A stretch of 64,000 nucleotides of DNA from Mugil cephalus (taxonomy: Eukaryota; Chordata; Actinopteri; Mugiliformes; Mugilidae). A program made the position numbers and the translations under genes. Below the pieces are notes generated by a model. It made no database searches. It was not told the origin of the DNA and was given only the letters and a program-made list of their open reading frames with translations. This document shows, piece by piece, positions 27,506 to 38,490 of this stretch. How positions within the stretch are numbered: the first letter of the stretch is position 1; each line of letters begins with the position of its first letter. The DNA is taken from the NCBI RefSeq assembly GCF_022458985.1, contig NC_061782.1, forward strand, positions 13,905,672 through 13,969,671. Reading direction: 5' to 3'.

Positions 27506-29292
27506 TTTATTTATCCATATACGTGCCACTCAGAAATTGGGAAGGTGTTACAGGATTCGCCCTTAAGAGAAGTCTATATGGATCTTTTACAATTTTTCTC
27601 TCTACAATGAGGCCATTGACAAAAATAATGAAGGGGAAAAAAATAGACAATATGGTCGTAACAGTGTAAACACATGGTAATATACACGAAAGCAAAACGA
27701 AAAAAGCAACAGGAATCAGTGACATCAAATTAAAACGTAGGGTAAGTTAGTATGAATATGAACAAAAGACTCCTGAAAACCCTAACTTTTTTTTTTTCTC
27801 AAATAACAGCTCGGCATACATCTCTACATAGCATGCAATAAGGCACCTATCTAACACAAGGAAGAAACCTATGCTACAGTCTGAAGCACAATTGTTATCA
27901 AAGAAAAAGGAAAAATATTGCTCACCAAAAATGTTCACTCTCATAAAAGCTGTATCTCTCATTCCCTTTCATATAACCCAAGCCATATCTAAAAAAATAC
28001 ATCAGTTTGTAAAAGATATTTTACACATAACAGTAAATAGAACGCAATCCATTAGACTTCGGAAATATCTTGTAAAAGTGAGATTTCCTCATGTAGTTTT
28101 GTTTTAGTATACACAACCTTTTTTTTTTTTATTTTTAGTCCAAATTGTTTGCAGATCAAAATGAGTTACCTATATTCTATACACAGGTAATTAGTCTCCA
28201 AAGTAATAGTGTGATGTTGCATCTCGTGTACGTTTGGGTACAGAGGCGACAGCTCAGTAAATAATTAGGACACGGGTCATGTTGTAATATGCTACCCAAG
28301 TAGGTTTTTATTTCCGGTTATGCACTTCTTTATGGCTAACTTGCATGTCATAATAACCTCAGGGTGTCAGCCAGTATTGCTCTCTGTACAGTCTATGCAG
28401 CAGTACTAACCCATCGCAAGACATACAAAAGAAGAAACAACCTCAGAAATTTACAAGACAACTCATGAGTGACCGAGCCCAATTTCAAACTGCATGAGTA
28501 CACCTGCAACATGTTTTTATCTCCAACACTTAAAACAAATTAAATTCAAAAGGGGGGGAGGAGGAAAATAAAAAGGTGGAGACAAAGTGGATCTTACTAT
28601 CAAAAATGTAATCTTTTGGAACAGCACACTAGTCACCTATACATATATATAAAAGAAAATCAATTATTTACATTGGATTTTTTTTTTAATATTCGCTTCA
28701 CATGGGTCTTGTGAGTGATAAGAAAAATAACTACAAGTTTTTGTTCACCAGTTGTGTTGGTAGCATTGAATAAAGTTGAAGCTGAAAAGCGCTTGTGCCA
28801 ACCTGAAGGTACATTAACTGAATTCTTCTATCAAAAACACTAACCAGAGGGCGTAGCATATTTATCCCTCCCCAGGTAACAATTTTAGCATGTAGATCTT
28901 TAAATCACATTTTCTTTTTTTCCTTTAAAAATGTTCAAAACAGGTCCTGGAGCATGTGAAGTACAATCACAAACAAGAATAGAGACTCCTTCACAATGTA
29001 TTATTAAACCCTCTTTAAACCGAGCTCTGAGTTGAACTCCGAATTATAGGTTTCACTGTCCTTCAGGCCAAGCCACTTCCTTTTTTGAAGACTTGTGTGT
29101 TACTGTCCATTCCTTCTCAGCTGCTCCGCTTCAACATGGCAAACGTCCTGACCTCTTTCCTATAGAAGCTGGCCTCATGTTTCCTGTGGTGTGGCGATAT
29201 CGATGAAGGGACCGCTGATAGAACAGAAACGAGGGGGGAGCGGAGATGTGTGCGCTTGTGTGGGACCCCATGTGAGGGCGAGAGAGGGTTGC
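27506..29292 (-). other. probable 3' UTR of the zinc-finger gene
   Basis: AT-rich stretch directly after the zinc-finger stop codon on the minus strand, without recognisable coding potential. Candidate minus-strand AATAAA signals lie at 28307-28312, 28128-28133 and 27506-27511, seen as TTTATT on the plus strand. Which one is used cannot be told. The interval 26741-27505, between this and stox1, holds nothing recognisable apart from a G run near 26907. Confidence 0.4.
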
Positions 29293-30960
29293 TCACTGAT
29301 CCACGTGGATCCTGTGATGTCTGGAGAGGGACGACGAATGGTTAAAGCCTTTGCCGCATTGGGAGCACCTGTAGGGTTTTTCAACGGACAGGATGCGCTG
29401 TTTTGGGAAGGCGTTGTTGGGGAATCCCTTCCCTGTGGGGATGGTGGTGTACTGCTGCGGTTGCGGCTGTGGCGGCGACGACGGCTGCTGCTGCTGCTCT
29501 TGCTGCTGTTTGTTCTCCAAGTGGACTCTCTGGTGCCGGGCGAGCGAGGAGGAGTGATTGAATCGTTTGCCACAGTGGCCGCAGGTGTAGCTCTTTCCCT
29601 CCGAGTGGACTCTTTGGTGCCGCGACAGGGAAGAGGAATGATTGAAGCCCTTGTCGCAGTGGTGGCACATGTAGGGCTTGTCTCCCTGCTGGTGCACCCT
29701 CTGTTTTGGAGGAGAGCCGTAGGACAAGGTTTTCCCAGGCTGCGGTGGAGAAAACACCGGGTTCTGCAGGTGGGTCTTGTGGTGGCGGGAAAGAGAAGAG
29801 GAGTGATTGAAGCCCTTGTTGCAATGTCTGCAGGTGTAGGGCTTCCCGCCGGCGTGGACCTGCTGGTGCTTCTTCAGGTGGCGTTTGCGGACGAAGCTCT
29901 TCCTGCACATGTTGCACTTGTACGGCTTTTCGCCCGAGTGGATCCTCTGGTGTTCTCTCAGGGTGGCGGCGGCCGCAAAACACTTTCCGCACTGTGCGCA
30001 TCGGTGGGGTTTGTCTCCGAGCACAACGGCAGCGTGGGTCTTCTGGTGCTGCTTCAGGTTGGAAGTTGTAGCAAAGCCTTTGCCACACTGGCCGCAGGTA
30101 TATGGCTTCTCTCGTGCGTGCACCTCCTGATGCTTTTTCAGATGCCTTCTGCGGACGAAGCTCTTCCTACACTGGGTGCACTTGTAGGGCTTGTCCTCTG
30201 AATGCATCTTCATGTGTTCTCTAAGGGTGATGGCTGCTGCAAAGCTCTTGCCGCACTCCGAGCATCGGTGGGGCTTATCTGACAAATGGATCATCTGATG
30301 AGACTTAAGGCTGAAGGCATCAATAACATCTTTGCCCATGATCTCAACTCCAGGGGGAACATAGGGCTTTTCTTTCATGTGAATTTTCATGTGCTGCTTG
30401 AGACTGGCTTCTACAGCGAAGCTTTCTCCACAGTGAACGCAGATGTATGGGTTGAGGTCCTTGTGGATCTCAAAGTGTTGATGAAGATCTGCTATGCTGC
30501 CAAAAATCTCCCCGCACTCATTGCACTGCAGACCATGGGCTTCATGTATGATTACACCATTCTCAGACTCCACTGTCAACTCTCCACCGTGGTCAGACTC
30601 CACTTTAACCACGTGCTCGCTTTCCGTCTTAAGCAACACTTCTCCCAGCAGAGTCTCGGTCCCAGTCGTCTTGATTTCTGCTCCCGTGAAACAGTGCATC
30701 TCGCCGTGTTCCACCTTAATGTAATCATGGTCTGTCTCGGCTACAATCGCATCAACGCAGGCGACGGCTCCAAGCTCTGTTCCCAGTCCCTGGATCTTTA
30801 AGTCTGAGCCATGGATCTCCAGCTCTAATCCACGCTTTTCCTCTGTCATGATCTCCGTTTCTGCTCCATAGTGAAGGTCGACATGGCTGTGGGCTATGAC
30901 ACACTCCGACCCAAGTGTGTCAAGGCCGGGTGTGTCACATTCAGTCTCTGACTCGGCCAT
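29293..30960 (-). CDS. C2H2 zinc-finger protein (11 intact fingers)
   Basis: Single coding exon of 555 residues. The start at 30960 is the first in-frame ATG. The frame stays open about 20 codons upstream to a TAA, and a splice acceptor (minus-strand tttgcag) lies just beyond at 31082. The N-terminal ~140 residues are acidic with no KRAB, SCAN or BTB domain seen. They contain SUMO-type sites IKVE, LKTE and VKVE. Then come two fingers, one degenerate finger lacking its cysteines, and nine more fingers with TGEKP-like linkers. A proline-rich linker precedes finger 10, and a Q/P-rich linker separates fingers 11 and 12. The family acts as nuclear sequence-specific DNA-binding proteins; the orthologue was not recognised. 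Fingers 4-5 and 7-8 look like a duplicated pair (AAA.TLREH then SFVR.RHLKKH). Confidence 0.9.
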   Translation of the reverse strand: MAESETECDTPGLDTLGSECVIAHSHVDLHYGAETEIMTEEKRGLELEIHGSDLKIQGLGTELGAVACVDAIVAETDHDYIKVEHGEMHCFTGAEIKTTGTETLLGEVLLKTESEHVVKVESDHGGELTVESENGVIIHEAHGLQCNECGEIFGSIADLHQHFEIHKDLNPYICVHCGESFAVEASLKQHMKIHMKEKPYVPPGVEIMGKDVIDAFSLKSHQMIHLSDKPHRCSECGKSFAAAITLREHMKMHSEDKPYKCTQCRKSFVRRRHLKKHQEVHAREKPYTCGQCGKGFATTSNLKQHQKTHAAVVLGDKPHRCAQCGKCFAAAATLREHQRIHSGEKPYKCNMCRKSFVRKRHLKKHQQVHAGGKPYTCRHCNKGFNHSSSLSRHHKTHLQNPVFSPPQPGKTLSYGSPPKQRVHQQGDKPYMCHHCDKGFNHSSSLSRHQRVHSEGKSYTCGHCGKRFNHSSSLARHQRVHLENKQQQEQQQQPSSPPQPQPQQYTTIPTGKGFPNNAFPKQRILSVEKPYRCSQCGKGFNHSSSLSRHHRIHVDQ

Positions 30961-31081
30961 GAGCACACACTCCAGCCCCACGACCTCCGTTTTCTGGCCG
31001 GACGAGTACTTAATAAAGAATCGGGGTTATCGGGCTTTGTTTTGTGCGGCGTCGCGCTGGTGCTTTTGTCAGCAAGCAGAC

Positions 31082-32318
31082 CTGCAAAAGACAGAAAGAA
31101 ATTACCCTCGGCACCATATCTCATTTATTATTGTTGTGGGACAATGCCACTTAATGAATAAAGTGCAGACGCCATCCTCTTATGAATCTAATAAAATTTG
31201 ATGCGAACACCTACGGCGAGTTTTGTTTTTACTACTCATTTTGTTAAGTCACACATTTTCACAGCACAACCCAGAGGTACCCGGTCATACATTACGATTC
31301 ATTACCCCAGAACATAGCCAGACTTGCAAATTTCTACTGAAGCAGGCAAATAAGACAACTTTTCTATGCAGCATGTAATGATGTTGTTAGTCAAATGTCA
31401 TCTGAGCAAATATTTATTACAACAATAAAGCTTGTTCAACTCAAGTTAGCCAGTGTCCCAGGAATAAATAATAATACATTTTATTTATAGGTGCATTTCA
31501 GGACATTTAAGGTCACTGTACAAAATTGTTAAAATAAAACAATTAAAATTACACACACACATATATATTATACATATAGAAAACATACAGGACAATAATC
31601 TATAATCTCCACCAACTACAAAAAGCACATGGTTGGTCTCCTATTAGTTTATTTCAACAGATTATGAGTGAAACAAAGGCAGCCCTTAATATTAGATTAG
31701 ATTTAAGTTACTCTGCACACACAGACGTGTATTCATAATATCTTACACCAGTTTGCTTACACGTGTTTGCATATGCTAAGTATTCATTATTCACACCAAA
31801 TAAAGTGGGACCGGGGTGACAAAGTGAACTCCTCATAACTGAACTCCATCTCTCAACATGTTTCCAGTATTACCTAGCAAGCTAAATGATCAATTTGTTA
31901 GCCAGGTTAGCACACAAGAGGAGCTTCGCTGGCTAACACGATTGATAAAATCAAAGTGAAACTCGTCCTAATCAAGCTCCCAACTCTGGCTTAATCCGCA
32001 AGTCAACCCGGGACAGGCCTACACGACTACCTCATCCGCGCACTTCGACGTATAATTATTAAACACGCATTAACGTGACTTGAGGCATTAAAGCAGCATG
32101 GTTTTGTTATTAAAACACCGCAGCGTTGATTGCTAGCCCTCCATAACAGCTACAAATAGCCGCTAGTTAGCTGGCTATGGTCGATGGGGACTGGTTAACG
32201 ACAAACAGCATTGTGTTAGCCGCTAATGTGTTCACCATTTAGCCAGCTAACTAGCTTCACGGGAAAAGCAACGCCACAGTAATCGCAGTGAGGGCTTAAA
32301 TCCTGTTTAGATACTTAC
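31082..32318 (-). other. intron in 5' UTR of the zinc-finger gene
   Basis: On the minus strand a strong donor (gtaagt, plus 32313-32318) and acceptor (tttgcag, ending at plus 31082) bracket this interval. It contains a probable dispersed repeat at about 31460-31640 and AT-rich DNA. The splice pairing is inferred from the signals alone. Confidence 0.5.
31460..31640 (+). repeat. dispersed teleost repeat fragment
   Basis: The block ttttatttataggtgcattt, followed by a 'ggtcactgtacaaaattgttaaaataaaac' type sequence, matches my memory of a common fish short repeat that ends in an A-rich tail. It also carries a short (AC)n and (AT)n run. Boundaries are approximate. Confidence 0.45.
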
Positions 32319-33080
32319 AGCAACACCAATGGTCGAAATAAGTAATTTGGCGCAGTTTGAGACAACGACCGACGCGGAAATTGTCCTTGTGCGAGTATTA
32401 ACAGGCCATCTTGTTGTGCCACACCAGCACCTCCAGCTAGCAGAGATTACGCTCTCGCCTAAGATGGCTGCCGCTGGCTAGTGTTAGCCACGTTAGCTTC
32501 CGCCATTCAAAACATGTTGAATTAAGAGCTACACCCGGAGCCACGGCCCTGTGCTCACGAAGCGTGGTCCGGTGTGCATGCGAACCCGTGGAGATGACCG
32601 TAAATTTCGCTTTAGCGCGCAGCAACGATGTCCCGCAAAACGGTGTTGCAGGCTAGCGACAGGTTTGTTAGCAAGCTAAGAGCCACATCGATACTCCCCA
32701 CCAGGAGTTGGCTAGCCTGAACAAAGATGGCTAACCACGAAAGCGACGATCGCTATGCGAAAAGCCCGGGAAAGGACGCGTTTTACTCACACGGGAACAC
32801 ACCCAAGACACAGATCCCACTGCAGATGCTGGTTTGAATACACTACCAGAGCACAGAGATGAGTAATCGAGTTATTTATGTGCTATCTGAGAGGGCAGGA
32901 CGACTGCTGGCTACAGACACAGAGCCCTCCTTTACTGCGGCAGCTCCCGACGAACCACACACACTCGACTCCAATGGCGGCCTTGCTGATGTTAGCAGCT
33001 ACTCAGCCTGGACCGTATCAGCTACATAGCCACGGTGCCAAGCTAACAAGCCAGCTAATCCAGTTTGCTAGCACGGCTAC
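32100..33080. promoter_or_regulatory. TATA-less promoter-like region with YY1 and GCTAGC motifs
   Basis: GC-richer stretch with CpGs next to the zinc-finger first exon. YY1-type motifs occur at 32404-32412 (minus), 32461-32472 (aagatggctgcc, plus), 32724-32732 (plus) and 32971-32982 (ccaatggcggcc, plus). The palindrome GCTAGC occurs at 32132, 32436, 32652, 32711 and 33067, with many GTTAGC or GCTAAC words between. Motifs on both strands suggest that divergent transcription is possible. No plus-strand gene starting here was recognised. Confidence 0.5.
32319..32440 (-). other. probable untranslated exon 1 of the zinc-finger gene
   Basis: The exon would end at 32319 with the donor gtaagt. Near its likely start the minus strand reads aagatggcc (plus 32404-32412), a YY1-type element often found just downstream of the start site in TATA-less promoters. 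The 5' boundary is a guess. Confidence 0.4.
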
Positions 33081-35245
33081 AGCCAGCTCCCCAGTTTAGT
33101 AGGAGGCTGTAGATTGTAAAACATTGGAGCGGAAGCTTCCCTAAACCGCCCATCCGACCATGTTAAGACTGGTCTCGCATGCAAAGACAAACTAGATGCA
33201 AGAAACGCGGATGAGTCGATTCTACATCAAACATGATCAAAAAAAATACAAATAAACAGATATATCGCACGGATGAGTTTCAAGGCGGAGAAATACAATT
33301 TTAGTAGTGTGCTCCTGTGCTTTACTGTTTCTCCAACAGAACATAATGTGTGTGCGAGTTAGGGCCTGTATTTTTTCTCCACAAAGTTCCGAACTGAGGA
33401 CACCAAATAGGAAACCCACACCACTACTGTTACAATAATAATAACTAAGATTATAGTCACCTGAACACAGACGTCCCTCTGCCTCACCGCTGCTACTATT
33501 CATGATAGAGTAAGTTGAATTTAAACGATCAAATTAATCACCGGGAGTAAAAGATCACGTCGGCTGTAAACGTATCAAACCTCGCATGCACACACCCACC
33601 TTTATGTCCTTTTACTTTTTGAAAGCTGAAGGGAGAGAGAAAGAAGAAAAAAAAGAGAGATGGTCGTTTGTATGCTTTTAAACTCCGGGTCGAGAAGGGC
33701 TTTGCAAGCTGTAGTGAGCCTCGTCAAGCTGCTGAGTGTGTCTTCCTCCCTCACTGCCTGTGTGTAGCTGGCGCCACAGCTCATCTGGCGCCAACGTTGG
33801 ACGACCGACGCACTTTAGCGAAAGCAACCATTGTCATTTCAATGCAGCGCGGAAACCACTATCTCCCCCTGGAGGCTCGGAGTGAACACCGCACCACAGA
33901 CACAGAAGGCCTATTGATTATGTGCACGAGTGGAAAAAAACAATGTACGCTAATGTAAGAGTCATGCACGAAAAACCCACGTCATCAGTGTTCATTTTAT
34001 GTTTAAACAACGTCAAAAGCTGGTCATGGCGTGGCATGGCACGGTCACTTTGAAGGATGCTCGTGGTTCCGTTAAACTATATTGAATTAAACTAAAGTGT
34101 GTTTTTACTAAGCTTTGTCCACTGACAAGAATGGGGTTGTCAAAATAACTGTAATACCCATAAACATGGGTCTGTACACCATAATACAATTCAATAACAT
34201 GATAAACCAGAACCTCATAATAAGGACTGTTATATTAGCATATTGTTGCTTTTACTAGTGTACCCAATGAACTGGCAGTTGAGTTTATTTCCGTTGTTGT
34301 CTTTGTAGTCTGCAGCCAAAATCAGTCAGTCAAATTGTGACACACTGCAAATAATTACTCAACAAAACCGTTTATTTATATCACCCACTCAAACAGGATG
34401 AATACAAATGAAGGAAAAATAAACATTCACTGTAAGTCACAATGAGCCATCAAACCCGATCCAAGGGGATTATCGGCAGGAAGATCATTCAAGGATGAAT
34501 TCATTATGTTTTTAAAAACTGAATTTAAAAATGGTGCTGGTTATTTATTTATTTTTTCTCAGAATTGTATGATTACTAAAGTAGATCTGATAGTGTTCAA
34601 TTAATATGAATCAGGAATCATAGCATTTATAGGTTTAGCAACTATAGCTATAAGGTGAGTTAGCAGTTTGATCCTCTGCAGTTCTTAAATATTTGAATGA
34701 CAGATACAGACTTTGCAGATGGCGTAGTATTTTGTGCAGTAATGGCTTAGTCCCACAAGATGATGCTGTTTTCCAACTGTTGGTCCAGGTTAATGTCTGT
34801 CTTTCTAATGTGTGGGCAACAAATACTGTTATTTGATATGGCTAGTAAATATAGCTAGTAATACATTTGAAACTTTTGGTTATGGGCACCTTTTTTTTTT
34901 GTGGTAGTTCTGTAACCTTTTACCTTTGTTCCCACCCTCTTTGTTTCCGGCACTCACACCCATCCCTTTACTATTAAATGTCCAACCAGCAATACTGGTT
35001 CTACAGTGAGAGAGCACCACATAGCAAACATTTTGTCACACACAACGTCAGTCACACAGTTTCGCTGAAGCTGTTAACTTCAGGAACTCATTTTCTCTGT
35101 CGATCCTTCATCCTGACGATTTTAGATAAGACTTTTGTTCTCGACATATTTTACTGAGGAGTTGACACATTGACTAATAGCAGTTTTGGATTTTAATTTC
35201 GCCATTATTTCTGCTGGATATATTTTTTAATCTCCCGATAACACA
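33081..35245. other. intergenic DNA between zinc-finger and TRIM genes
   Basis: No gene recognised. The right part should hold the TRIM gene promoter and 5' UTR, but no TATA box or clear start site was found. One copy of a short dispersed motif (actagtgtacccaatgaact) lies near 34255. Confidence 0.5.
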
Positions 35246-37864
35246 ATGTCCCACGCTGCCACGTTGGATTTAGACAGATACAGCACCTTGGAAAAATCTC
35301 GTCGGTCCACCAGTCGTAGCCAGCCCAGGACCCAGGCCAAGCAAGGAGAAGTCTTGTGTGACTTCTGTACAACGAAGCAGAAAGCTGAGAAGTCCTGCTT
35401 GGTATGCCTGGCATCGTACTGTGACGCTCACCTCCAGTCTCACTATGAGTACCCTGCCCTGATGAAGCACAAACTGGTCAAGGCGACGGGCCAGATGAGG
35501 GAGAAGCTCTGTGCACAGCACGACAAGCTGCTGGAGGCTTTCTGTCGCACCGATGACACACCCGTGTGTGTTTTGTGCATGATGGACGAACACAAGCACC
35601 ATGACATCGTCCCAGCTGGAACGGAAAGGACAGAGAAACAAGTGAGTGGTTAAAACAATCCTTCAGTACTTTGAATATAGCAAACAACTTATCCGCAGGG
35701 TTATTAATTATAATAATGTCAACATGTCCTCTACAGAAACAACTTGGTGCTACTCTACACAAATCCCAATACAGGATTGACCAAAGAATTAAAAAGTGGC
35801 AAGATCTCCGACAAGCTGTTGAAGCAGTTAAAGTAAGTGTAAAACTCTCAAGTCACACTACAACGTAAAACATAGCTAAAGACAAGGAACTGAACCTATT
35901 TTGTGGTAGTGACTGCTTTCATTTGAACAAACTCTCTTCTTCATATCACCAGCACTCTTCTCAGACGGTCCTAGAGGAGAACGAGCGGCTCTTCACTGAG
36001 CTTCTGCGCTCCATAGAGAGGAAGTACACTGAAGTCAAGGAGATGGTTCTCTCCCATGAAAAGATGACCGTGACCCGGGCCGAGATACTCTTAGACCGCC
36101 TGGAGGAAGAGATCACGCTCCTGAGGAAGAGACACACTGACCTGGAGAAGCTCTCACGCACCGATGATCACATACACTTCCTACAGGTGAGACTGAACTA
36201 CACTGAGTACCCACCATACGAGACCACGTATGGTGTAAAAGTCAAAGGTCTTCATGGGAATTTCTCTCATATTCATTTTCTTGTTTTCACCAGAGCTGGC
36301 AGTCTCTGTCAGGGCCCTCGGGATATGAAGACCTCAACAACATCAGCGTCGCTCCCTATCACTCCTTCGATTCCACCAAGAGGGCCATTGCTGCACTGAA
36401 ATTACAAGTAGAAGAAATCAGCAAGATAGAAATGAGCAAAATCTCAGGAGCAGGTGAACAAATTTTTCTTTCTTCCTCTGAGGTAGCACTGAGGTCTCTC
36501 TCGCAGAGGGAGTCCTTTCAGAAATGTGTGTTTTTGTGGACTGCTGTTGCTCATGCTGCCACGTTTTTTTTGTTGTTGTTTTTATAGTGAAGGAAGTGTA
36601 CATCACACAAGAAGAGACAAAGGCAAAGAGAGAATCGATTTTGAGGGAAGAGCCGAGGGTGAGAGAAGAGCCGAGGATGCGAGAAGAGCCGAGAACAAGA
36701 GAGGATTTCTTGAAATGTGAGTTATTAGACAAATTTTTCCATTAGGCACCAGCCTGGTAGAGTTATGTGGTAACAGACATTACTCATAGTCCATCCAGTA
36801 ATATCAAGGCTTCAGAAGTGCAAGTCATAGGCTCACATGCAAATGACATCTCTGTGGTTAACAATGGAATGACAGTGTAGTGAAATGGCTGAAACTCACA
36901 CTGAAATTATTGTTTGGCACTTGCAGAACTGGTTTGGTGAAATGTACGAAACAAACTTTTACAGTCCAGTGCTACTTAAACAAACATAGTTGTTGCTAAT
37001 TTTACTTCAGTTTCAATAAGCACAATGACAAATCAAGTTTCTCTGGAGAGCTAATTTAGTAGTGCTGAGTGACTTATGTGTAAGATAATAGTGAAGAGCT
37101 TAGTTGATCAAAAAACACCTCAGCCTTGTCGAAACAGCTTATCTCATACTAGGCAAATGATGTGACAATGTTGAATTATGTAAGTAATAGATTTTAGATA
37201 TTCAAATAGCACGCAGAGGGGGCATGTTTATTATTTTTTCCTGTTCTATTCAGATGCAGCCCAGTTGATTTTGGATGTCAATACTGTCCACCCCAACCTT
37301 CATCTCTCTGAGGGTAACAGAACAGCCACAATGAAGAACGACCCTAAGAACTACCCTGAACACCCAGACCGGTTTGACCACTGGCAACAGGTAAGATCTT
37401 GGAGACTTGGAGAGAGTGCATTAGTTTATGAATCACATTACTTAAACGAGCTTTGTCTTTTTGTCCCCACCCACTACCAGATACTGTGCAGGGACAGTGT
37501 GGTTGGGAGTCGCTGTTACTGGGAGGTGGAATGGAAAGGAACAGAGGTAGATGTGGGTGTTACCTACAGGGGAATCCGGCGTAAAGGAAACAGCAACGAG
37601 TGCAGCCTGGGCTGGAATGACAAGTCCTGGAGTTTGTACTGCTCTGACTCGAAATTCTCCTTCGTGCACAATAACAAAAGCAAAGACATCCCAGCTCCGC
37701 CGTCACCTCGCATTGGCGTCTACTTGGATCATGCAGCAGGAACACTTGCATTTTACAGTGTCTCTGAGGGTATGCGTCTCCTGCACAGAGTCCAAACTAC
37801 TTTTACAGAGCCCCTCTACCCCGCATTCAGCGTGTGGGGCTTTGGTACGAATATAAAACTGTAG
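35246..37864 (+). CDS. TRIM16-like B-box/coiled-coil/SPRY protein
   Basis: Seven coding exons: 35246-35641, 35737-35832, 35953-36186, 36294-36453, 36588-36716, 37254-37390 and 37481-37864. They join in frame to 511 residues. No RING finger is present. The N-terminus carries a B-box 1-like CDFC...CLVC...CDAH region and a B-box 2 (CAQH, CVLC, DEHKHH). The 96-base and 234-base exons are the sizes typical of TRIM coiled-coil exons. A short charged segment with repeated REEPR follows, then PRY-SPRY in the last two exons (LILDVNTVHPNLHLSE..., YWEVEW, GVYLDHAAGTLAFYSV). The layout and the FLKYA-LDVNT junction resemble TRIM16. Known relatives act in innate immunity, autophagy of damaged endomembranes and protein turnover; the role here is inferred. 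The start ATG opens directly into the family-like N-terminus. Confidence 0.9.
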
Positions 37865-37959
37865 CAGAGATGCCACAGTGCTAGTGATTTGCTTCATTGG
37901 AAAACAATGCGATCAATGCTCGTTTCTTTTTTATTTTCCTACATCGTGTCCTTTTTCTT

Positions 37960-37965
37960 AATAAA
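37960..37965 (+). terminator. TRIM16-like gene polyadenylation signal
   Basis: AATAAA 96 bases after the stop codon, in a T-rich stretch. A second copy lies at 38119-38124. Confidence 0.6.
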
Positions 37966-38415
37966 TGAAAAGTTGTATGATTCTTTTGATTACTGATTAA
38001 ACTTTTGGGGTAAATTAATCTACAGTAATATAAGTCCTTTGTAAGTAATTATTAGCTTTTTTTTTAAATTACGATGTCAAAGCATGCGATATTTACATTA
38101 ACACAAAGTTATGTGTAAAATAAAAGTTTCAAAAACACCCACGTTGTTGCTGATATGTTTGATATTTTTACATATGAATTTGCAAGATAGTTACTTCTAA
38201 AGTGAGTCATTGTTGTTCATAATGACATTAGTTTATTAGTCAGTTAATACTGCTTTGATCCAATATATTTTGTTTTAGTTATAAACATAACTCAGTGGTA
38301 TACCGCTGCCGTATTTGTCTTTATATATTTTTATTCATATCATATCATTCATTGTGTTTTTAATATTTATACTAAGCATCTGCAGAGCTGAAAACGAAAT
38401 ATTGTTGCACTACAA

Positions 38416-38490
38416 TCTATTCTATTCTATTCTATTCTATTCTATTCTATTCTATTCTATTCTATTCTATTCTATTCTATTCTATTCTAT
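38416..38490. repeat. (TCTAT)15 pentanucleotide microsatellite
   Basis: Fifteen perfect copies of TCTAT between the TRIM and tmem150a genes. The flanking 37865-39360 interval otherwise holds only a fragment of a dispersed motif near 38865 and no gene. Confidence 0.97.

Noticed and set aside
29191-30201. 336-codon plus-strand open frame opposite the zinc-finger gene
   Set aside because: It is the complement of the finger repeats. The hydrophobic repetitive product has no family features, and the minus-strand frame explains the sequence.
30961-30981. GTG start for the zinc-finger protein seven codons upstream
   Set aside because: An ATG at 30960 is available and a non-ATG start is not needed. 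The extra residues could be read only if an upstream exon supplied a start, and a stop codon lies just upstream in this exon.
35041-35070. Interferon-response element ahead of the TRIM gene
   Set aside because: Only one half-site (agtttc) is present and the second half does not fit.
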